From: Solanum dulcamara
Taxonomy: Eukaryota; Streptophyta; Magnoliopsida; Solanales; Solanaceae
Reading direction: 5' to 3'
NCBI RefSeq assembly: GCF_947179165.1
Contig: NC_077240.1
Coordinates: 60,237,501-60,301,500 of the forward strand
Length of the DNA: 64,000 nucleotides
Part shown: piece after piece, positions 55,738 through 64,000 of the stretch
How positions within the stretch are numbered: the first letter of the stretch is position 1
Layout of the letters: every line of letters starts with the position of its first letter
Notes under the pieces: generated by a model
The model's database searches: none
The model's input: only the letters and a program-made list of their open reading frames with translations
Told to the model about the DNA's origin: nothing
Translations under genes and position numbers: made by a program

Positions 55738-58469
55738 CGTCATGATCCAAAAATTGAGGTCATAATGACATGCATCTTAATCCCCATCCCGATGCGTAAA
55801 CCAAAATCTAAAACCATATAAGACTTCCAAAATGGGAAGTCAGGCCAACAATGAAAATACCCCAAAACCTGGTGTCATAAGTATAAAGAGCATCTAATAC
55901 AAAGACTGACTTTGGAGATACAACATTTGTCTCTGAATAATACTAAACACTGAAAATAAAAGATAGAAATAGTGGCGATCCAGATCCTAGGATCTCACCA
56001 CTAATCTGAATATGCAAGATCCGCTGGAACAATTAGCTGCCACGTGATGTACCCTGAGTAGTATCTGCATCAAAAGGGACACAAAAGTAGGGGTAAGTAT
56101 AATCCATATATACTCAATAGGTTTAATTGATTGAGTATAATGAATTAATCAAAAGCTATGAAATAAACTAAGGAACGCTTCCACCTACATGCAGAAAAGT
56201 CCCACTCTAGCTACGCTGCTGCTAATTTATATAGAATGAAGTGATTAAAGTAAACACATAAATGCAGTCCAATACTACCGTTAAATATGATTCAAGTATC
56301 ACAGGTATCAATGCAATGCAATGCAATATATTGATGTAATGACATAATGGTACGGTAGAATCAAGGTTGTCGCACAACCTGTCGTATACACCTACTGAGC
56401 TGTGCTACCATGTAGGACCCATAAGGGTCTTGCAGACCATGTACCTCATCACAATTTCAATATATCAACTACCTCTCCACCCAACTCATGGCCAATGACT
56501 CATGATATAATGTCTTATTCACTTGCCACCTACCTCGTGGTCAAGGATACAAAAGATGTCATATTTTCTTTCTCAAAAAGGGTTTCCACAATTCTCAACT
56601 TCCCACTGATCAATAATAGTACTAAAGAGGATGAATGCAATCACAATGTATAAGGCATAGAGGTAATATTCAACTCAACATGTAGTACTAGGTTCAAAGT
56701 TCTCAAAACTTAACCTAAGCATAATACTCACCCTCAATAGACAATAATGGGAAGGAAATAAATCAAATAAGTGTTTACCCCTTTCTCAACAATATACCAC
56801 TTCTCAGACATGCTCAAAACCTTTAACTCATCCCTTTAGACGGGCATACTAATCAAATAATCTCTACTCATCTATGCTCAGTCAAGTCATGGATTACACA
56901 AATAAAATACCACATAAAGGGCCCCACAGGGACATCACAATATCAGTAATTAGTCCCAAACTACACTACAATCCCATCCCAAAGTGTACAACATAGAATT
57001 TGACTAATCACCTTAACTCAGCCCCAAGAAGGATATCAAAACCTACCTCAATAATCGAAACTGCACTCGTACACCTCTATCGGACGATCAACTCTCAAAT
57101 CAATGCTCGGAATGATAACTCACTACCAAGAATGAAACATACACATCATAATGAGTCTAATTTACCCATATTGATAGGTTTCAGGACCGAGGGTAAAACA
57201 ATTCAAAAATTAATAACTTGGAAAATGGATGAATCTAGAATTTTCTTATAAAATCACGTTCTCCTAGTAATTAGGAACTCATGGTTGAAACACACACAAA
57301 AATAGAGTTTAAAACGAGTTTGAAATCACTATTTTCCTCAAATTTGGGTTAGAGAAGAAAAAGAGAAATTTGGGGTTTGGAATTAAAGATTTAAGAGTAG
57401 AAATCAACAAATAAAATCCCTTTTCTTAATACCCTTATTCCCTTAATGAGAATAGAAGATTTAAGGTCGAAAATCACTTACCCAACACTTTCCCTTGAAA
57501 ATCTCTTCTCAAATCGCCTTTCCAAGTTTCAAGAACTCCACAATGGTGAAAAATGGAGGTTTTCCCGACCTTTACTATTTCAAGTCTAATTTTCTCTTCG
57601 CGAATGCAGATAATTAACTCCACGAATAGGGAGTTCACTGAAGGGACCCTTAATGGATGAAGACCCACTGAACGAACGCGGAGAATAAAAAGGATGCACT
57701 CCGCAAATGCGGACACACTCCACGAATGTGGAGAAGGAAAAGCTTATACTCCGCGAACGTGGATACACTTCGCAGACGTGGAGAAGAAAAAATGCCTGCA
57801 CTAGAACCAGCAAAAACCAAACCTCATAATCTCCGAATGGACTCTCGAGATTAATTTGGAATCCCGTAACACAAAGCATACAAGCACTCACACTAAATTC
57901 GACGTTCTGAACTCAATGGAATTATCAAAATTCGAATTCAAGGTCTCCTTGACCCGAAATCTGTTAAGTCACAACTAAACTAGTTACGGAGCTTGAAATA
58001 TCCAAAATACCCTCGAAACCTCTAAAATTACAATGAAGCCATTTCTAGTGTTAGAATCACCCCCCAAAACAATTGGAATCATCCAAAATTTGATCCGAGT
58101 CTCCGAACTCAATTTGTAGACTAAAGTCAAAGTTACTCCTTTAAAAAATTCACTTTTCAACTCTAGACCTCAAATTTACTTATCAACCTCAAATCTGGTT
58201 CCAATGACTCTCCTAGACCAAATTTCATATTTTAGAGTTGATGGAACCGATGAAATCCTATTTTGAGACACTAGCTCTATTTGATCCCAAAAATCACTTT
58301 TTCACAACTTAACTCTATAAAACTCATGGATTTTTCCAATCCACTAACTACTAAGACTTTAACATATTCAACCACACAAACTGAACAAATAATACTCGGG
58401 GGCACTAATAATAGGGGTAAAATGGTAATTTTGCATAAATTTATGGAAATGACCCTCAAGGTCATTACA
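55738..58469 (-). repeat. 3' LTR of the minus-strand gypsy element
   Basis: On the minus strand it starts TGTAATGACCTTGAGGGTC and ends near GGATCATGACG, where the other LTR has CATGACA. It carries a CG palindrome module at 57595-57782. No genes lie within it. Confidence 0.85.
57595..57782. repeat. CG-type palindromic module in the minus-strand gypsy LTR
   Basis: Repeated imperfect palindromes: TTCGCGAA, CTCCGCAAATGCGGAC, CTCCACGAATGTGGAG and CTCCGCGAACGTGGAT. Several CG sites read TG or CA. Position relative to the LTR start is like that at 35047-35220. Confidence 0.8.
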
Positions 58470-58489
58470 ATATCCACCACTAAAAAAGA

Positions 58490-61400
58490 ATGTTTGTTCT
58501 CGAATATAAGATAAGGGAAAGTACCTAGATTATCAAAGAGATAAGGATACTGAGCCCGCATATTAGGCTCTAACTCCTAACTCGCCTCCTCAACAAGCTG
58601 ATGTCTACACTGCACCTTGACCGAAGGGAACTCCTAGGTCCTGATCCTATGAATCTATCTGTCGAGGATAGCTACCGGCTCCTCCACATAAGTCAAATCG
58701 GAACCCAACTCTATCGCACCATAAGAGATCATATGGGACTCATCTGATATGTACTTGCGAAGCATAGAGACATGAAATACTGGATGGATAGCTGACATTC
58801 TAGGGGGTAAGGCCAGCTCATAAGCCACCCCACTTACTCTCCTGAAAATATTAAATAGGACAATAAACCTCAGGCTAAGCTTGACCTTCTTCCCAAACCT
58901 CATCACACCCTTCATGGGTGATATTTTAAGCCACACACAATCACCTACTATGAACTCTAAGGGTCGAATCCTCCTGTCAGCATAGCTTTTTTGATGACTC
59001 TGGGCTATCAATAGTCGACCCTAAATCAAACCTTACCGCTCCATAGCATCTCTGAGTAAGTCTGTATCTAATGCATCAACATCAACTGAATCAAACCACC
59101 TAATGGGTGACCGATATTTATGACAATTCAATGCCTCAAATGGTGCTATCTAAATGTTGGAGTGGTAACTGTTATTATAGGAAGACTTCACTAAGGGAAA
59201 TTGTTGGTCCCATTAGGCACAAAAATCAATCAAATAAGCCCTAAGCATATCCTCCAACACCTGAATAATCCTCTCGGACTGGCCATCACTATGGGGTGAA
59301 ATGCTGAACTCATCTCTAGTCGTATACCTAAACCACGGTGCAATACCTCCCAGAATTAAGAGGTGAACACTAAACCCCAATTCGACACTATAGAGATAGG
59401 CACTCCATACAACCTGACAATCTGACGGAGATAGATCCTAGCTTACTGATCCGCATTGTAGCTAGTCCTCACCGAATGGAAATAGGCTGATTTGGTCAAT
59501 CAGTCAATAATCATCCAAATAGAGTCATACTTACCCAATGCCATGGGTAATACATAAATAAAGTCCATAGTGATGCGCTCCTACTTCCATTCGGAAATGG
59601 GCATCCTCTGCATGGAACCACCCAGTTTTTGATGCTCATACTTCACTTGTTGGCAATTCAGACACTTAGCCACAAAATCAACAATGTCCCTTTTCATTCC
59701 ACACCACCAATAGTGTTGTCTCGATTTATGAAACATCTTTGCTACTCCCAGGTGAATCAAATACTTGGAATAATGAGCCTTCTCCAATATCATACATACC
59801 GAATTACGAACCTTGGGTACACAAATATGACCATTTATCATCAAAACTCCCTCTGGATCAAGAGAGGTCGATTTAGCTTTACCACTCAATACTTTGTCTC
59901 GAATGGTACTCAACTTGTTATCCTCAAATTGGTGTGCCTGAATTTGGTCCATCAAGGTAGACCTAGCCTCCACAAAGGCCAAAATGCTAGGATGTGTAGA
60001 AATATTAAGTCGGATAAACTGCCTATCCAATGATTGAACTTTCAAAGACAAAGGCCTCTTATCCTCCTTAAGGAAGGCCAAACTACCTATACTAGGTGCT
60101 TTTCGACTCAAGGAATCTCCTACCACATTAGCTTTGCCCGGATGATAAAGAATAGTGATGTTATAGTCTTTCAATAACTCCAACCACCTATGCTGCCTCA
60201 TGTTCAGATTTGGATGGGAAATGATATTCTTAAGGCTATGGTGGTCAGTAAGGATCTCACAATGCACTCCATAGAGATAGTGCCTCCACAACTTCAGAAT
60301 GAACACCGTCACTGCCAACTCTAGGTCATGGGTAGGATAGTTCTTCTAGTGTACCTTCAACTATCGAGAAGCATAAGCTATAACTCTATCCTTTTGAATC
60401 GAAAAACCACCCAAGATGACTCTTGAAGCATCACAAAACACCATTAATGCCATCCCCTCCTCAGGTAAGGATAGAATAGGTACCAAAGTCAATAACTCCT
60501 TGAGCTTTTGAAAGCTCGCCTCACACTCATAGGTCTACTGAAATGCTACACTCTTTTGAGTTAGCTTTGTCAATGGGGTTGCAATAGTAGAGAAGCCTTG
60601 GACAAACCGACGATAATATCCTGCCAACCTAATAAAACTTTGAATCTCGGTAGCCAAAGTAGGCCTAGCCCAATCATGAACCACTCCAATCTTGGCCGGA
60701 TCGACCATAATACCATCCTTGGTCACCACATGACCCAAGAACACCATAGACTTGAGATAAAACTCACACTTGGAGAATTTTGTGTACAACTTCACCTTTT
60801 TCAATCTCTAAAGGACTGTCCTCAAGTTTTTGACATGGTCTGCCTCATTCTTGGAATAAAACAAGATGTCATCAATAAAAATGACCACAAATGAGTCCAA
60901 ATAAGGTCGGAATACCAGGTTCATCAACTTTCTAAAAGTAGCCGGGGCATTAGTCAACTAGAAGGACATAACCACAAATTTATAATGACCATAACGGTTC
61001 CTGAATGCAGTCTTCGGGATATCAGACTCCCAAAATCTGAACTATTGATAACTCACTCTTAAATCAATTTTGGAAAACATTGATGCACCCTGAAGCTGGT
61101 CAAATAAATCATCGATGCAAGAAAGAAGGTACTTGTTCTTAATGGTGACTTTATTCAACTATCAATAGTCAATGCACATCCTCATAGTACCATTCTTCTT
61201 TTTTATAAATAAGACCGGTGCACCCCACGATGATGCACTAGGACCAATAAACCCATTCTTCAATAAGTCTTCCAATTGTTCTTTTAACTTCTTCAACTCT
61301 ACCGAAGCCATAAGATAAAGAGAAATAAAGATGGTATTGGTACTCGGCTCCAAATAAATCACAAAATTGATATCATGGTCAAGAGGAGCACCTGAAGAGT

Positions 61401-63428
61401 TTATGGGAAATACATCCATAAACTCTCACACCTCTCTCGAAGTCTCTAAAGGAGGTGACTCTGTAGTGAGATACTGAACATGAGCCAAATAAGACAAACA
61501 ACCCTTATCCATCAGATGAAGAGCAAGGATTTAAGATATCACTTCCTTTGGATTCAAACTCAGATTACCCTTCCACACCAAGCTAGGCAAACTAGGATAG
61601 GCTAAGGTCAATGTCTTTACATAACAATCTAATATAGCATGGTAAAGAGATAACCAGTCCATGCCTAATATCACATCAAAATCAAGCATGTCTAATATAA
61701 TCAAAGCCCACGGGTCTCTCTACCCGAAAATATCAACAAACACCCCAATATACCCGATCCACCACTAAGGACATACCTACCGAGGTAGAAACAGTAATAG
61801 GCATAGATAAAGTCTCACACACATAATCACTACCCACATCAAAATATGTCGACACATAAGAATAGATAGACCGTGGGTTAAATAATACTGAAGCAGGATG
61901 TTGGTAAACTAGAAAAATACATGTAATACTCCATCGGAGGCCTCCGCCTTAGATATACTTGGTATAGCATAGCATAGCTTATGGTCACCTCTGGCCTGTG
62001 AACCACCACGAGCGCTACCTCTAGCTACACTCTTGGCACCCTTAGTGCCACTTCTAGTGCCCTATGTAGTACCTCAAATGGCTAGAGCGAGAGTAGAACA
62101 AACAACCAATGTCCTGGAATGCCTAGTAAATGGACCATATCTGGGGAAATCTTGGGCCTTATGCCCAAACTCATAACATACATAGTAGTCTCAAGGTCTT
62201 GAATCCCGGAGAGAATAACCTGAACTATCAATATGACCTTCGGAGCTTGAAAAACCACTATAACTTGTCTGACCCGGCCTAGATTACTGTACCATCATAG
62301 CCTTGAATAACTGCCTGTATTGGTCTGCCCTGATAGTAGTGGATACCCGAACTTGAATACTCTCTACCTCTAGAGGAGTGACCACCGAACTGACCTTGCA
62401 GATGGAACCTCTTGGCCCCGCCTTGTCTCGCATGTCGAATGCTCTCAATTATCCTGGCGTGGTCAATAACACTCTAGAAAGTACCAACTGATAATATAAA
62501 TGAGGCTTTAGCCTCCTGAAGATAGCTCACGAATCCCTTCACTAACTTGTGTATCTGCTCAAACTCAATAGGAATACTAGACATGGAATAACAAGACAAC
62601 TCATGAAATTGAGCCTCATACTCAGATAAAGATAAGGAGCCCTGCTCCAATCTATCAAACTCATCTCGGCGTTTGTCACGGAGGCTATAAGGCACAAAAC
62701 TCTCAAGGAACACATCTGAAAACTTCTCCTAGTGAATCATAGGGGAACCAGCTGGTCTACGGGCAATAACTGATCTCCACCACTCTTTGGCCACCCCTAT
62801 GAACTGATACGAAGTGTAGGCTACTTCATGAGCCTATAGAATACCCAGGTCGAACAACCTGTCCTGGAACTCAGTAAGAAAATCATAACCCTTCTCCCTG
62901 TTGTACTATTAAATCTCAAAGCTGCCAATCGAACAATCTCTCAAAGCATTTCTACTCAGCTACGGACATGACAACACTAGCATAAAATAGCAGAGATGGA
63001 AATCTTGGGGGGGATGTGGAAGGCACAGAAGAAGATCCTAGAGTCTGGAACCCAATATTAGGCCTCTATACTAGTGGCATAGTACCAGCCACAATAGGAG
63101 AGCCTGAAGTACCAAAAAGAACACCAGGAGTCGGAGCAATATCTAGTCTAGCCAATAATCTGATTAATAACTCCTGAAGAATCACAACACTATCGAGAAC
63201 CACTGGAGGATGGGATGGCCTTTGCTCCTCAATTTGCTACTCATAATCATCCTCATCCTCAAACACAGGCTCGAACGATGGATCCCTCACTCGGCCACGA
63301 GCAGGCGCCACTCTCTTAGCTTGGCCTCATCCCGTGACTTAGCCATGTCCTCTGCCCCGCCTATGAACTAGGGCTCGAGCAGCAGGTGTAGCCTCACTAT
63401 CAGCGACTTCGGCTCTAGTCCTCACCAT
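58490..63428 (-). pseudogene. Gypsy gag-pol with chromodomain remains, broken
   Basis: Starts MVRTRAEVADSEATP at 63428. The gag domain lies near 62700-62480 (RLEQGSLSLSEYEAQFHELS); its zinc knuckle near 62190 has lost Cys residues. The protease near 61870 has NPRS where the family has a catalytic DPGS or DTGS-like motif. RT has the start KELLKNGFI-like region near 61270, FSKIDLR near 61070, the catalytic FIDD near 60870 and CEFYLKSMVFLGHVV near 60740. RNase H and the integrase zinc region ([21 protein letters not shown]) span 60318-59600. The integrase core near 59390 reads SIVSN where an Asp is expected. GPY-like and chromodomain parts follow (AIHPVFHVSMLRKYI near 58780; DLTYVEEPVAILDR; then the SVKVQ...VEEAS remnant). 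Several stops fit CAG/CAA/CGA turned to TAG/TAA/TGA. Confidence 0.85.
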
Positions 63429-63619
63429 CTACGCAGAAGGAATAGATTAGAGGTATACAACACTTGATATGAATAACTCGCACGAAAGGAATCAAAAAAA
63501 GGAAATTTTATCCTAATAAGTATCTTATAGCCTCTCAAAGATAAGTAAGAACGTCTACGTACCGATCCGTAAGACTCTACTAGACTCCCTGCTCTTTAAG
63601 TTATGAGACTGGTGAACCT

Positions 63620-63637
63620 AGCATTCTGATACCAATT
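63620..63637 (-). other. Primer-binding site of the minus-strand gypsy element
   Basis: On the minus strand the LTR end is followed by AATTGGTATCAGAATGC, the initiator-Met tRNA type of primer site. Confidence 0.8.
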
Positions 63638-64000
63638 TGTCATGACCCCAAAACCAAGGTCATGATGGCATGCATCTTAATCCCCATCCCGATGCGTAAA
63701 CCAAAAAGTAAAACCATATGAGACTCCCAAAAAGGGAAGTCAGGCCAATAATGAAAATACCCTAAAAACTGGTGTCATAAATATAAAGAGCATCTAATAT
63801 AAAGCTTGACTCTAGAGATACAACTAAGTTTCTAAATAATACTAGAGGATGGAAATAAAGGACAGAAATAGTAGCGATCCGGATCCCAATATCTCACCAC
63901 TAATTTGAATATGCAAGATCCGCTGGAACAATTAACTACCACGTGAGGTACCCTGACTAGTATCTGTATAAACATGGACACAGAAGTAGAGGTGAGTACA
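63638..64000 (-). repeat. 5' LTR of the minus-strand gypsy element, partial
   Basis: Matches 55738-56110 in the same order, including GCATGCATCTTAATCCCCAT, CCCGATGCGTAAACC and GCAAGATCCGCTGGAACAAT. It continues past the window. Confidence 0.87.

Larger units (their letters stand above)
55738..64000 (-). mobile_element. Chromovirus-type Ty3/gypsy retrotransposon (Tekay/Del-like), runs off right edge
   Basis: 3' LTR 55738-58469 (2.7 kb), internal region 58470-63637 (about 5.2 kb), and 5' LTR from 63638 beyond the window. gag-pol runs gag-protease-RT-RNase H-integrase, with chromodomain remains at the end. The 5' LTR end (CATGACA) is followed by the PBS TTGGTATCAGA. The two LTR ends inside the window (55738-56110 and 63638-64000) match closely but with many differences. 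It is inserted in the RNase H of the copia element to its left. Lineage is inferred from the chromodomain, LTR size and memory of such elements. Confidence 0.87.

Noticed and set aside
34340..64000. Endogenous pararetrovirus or other plant virus copies
   Set aside because: Domain order (gag-PR-RT-RH-IN, chromodomain), LTRs and primer sites are those of LTR retrotransposons; no movement protein or envelope-like frame was seen.
1..64000. A new multi-gene biological system
   Set aside because: Only one intact host gene is present; the remaining coding sequence is decayed transposon DNA. Novelty here is in element structure, not in a gene cluster.

Overview
The window reads as plant nuclear DNA, most probably from the nightshade family (Solanaceae). 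The evidence is AT-rich intergenic DNA, plant-type LINEs whose second ORF ends in RNase H, Ty1/copia and chromodomain Ty3/gypsy retrotransposons, tRNA-derived SINE fragments of a type common in Solanaceae, and one intron-containing host gene of the plant YTH (ECT) family. The family-level assignment is inference.

Layout. 1-6024: decayed LINE (LINE A), cut by the left edge, with a long hairpin-bearing 3' UTR and poly-A end. 6025-9128: AT-rich DNA with an (AT)n tract, a SINE fragment and a hAT-like non-autonomous element. 9129-15772: a full-length but decayed LINE (LINE B) between perfect 16-bp target-site duplications. 16459-18000: a three-unit MITE concatemer and a second TIR element, which lead into the promoter of the only convincing host gene, an m6A reader of the ECT2/3/4 type (coding exons 18482-22223, nine exons, about 703 aa, one GC-AG intron). 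22224-27500: 3' UTR, simple sequence, a minisatellite with higher-order structure, and a Mutator-like element with ~110-bp TIRs. 27515-34339: a three-level nest in which a TRIM-like LTR element holds a Mutator-like MITE that holds an Ale-type copia element. 34340-46543: degenerate Ty3/gypsy DNA on the + strand (a ~3.9-kb LTR with gag remnant, then a second element with gag, RT, RNase H and integrase remnants, then an LTR-end fragment). 46544-50540: mostly unassigned, with a second SINE fragment and an imperfect duplication. 50548-55737: a degenerate copia element split by a gag-only LTR element (TR-GAG type) on the - strand. 55738-64000: a large chromovirus-type gypsy element on the - strand, inserted into the copia RNase H and running off the right edge.

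The transposon genes are all broken by stops, frameshifts or loss of catalytic residues. Many stops and missense changes look like C-to-T or G-to-A decay, as expected for silenced, methylated DNA. Only the YTH gene looks functional. I found no multi-gene host pathway, defence island or CRISPR array. The most unusual signals are structural: the nested insertions solved by target-site duplications, the TR-GAG element, the GC-AG intron, the higher-order minisatellite, and a palindromic CG module kept at the same offset in two gypsy LTRs.
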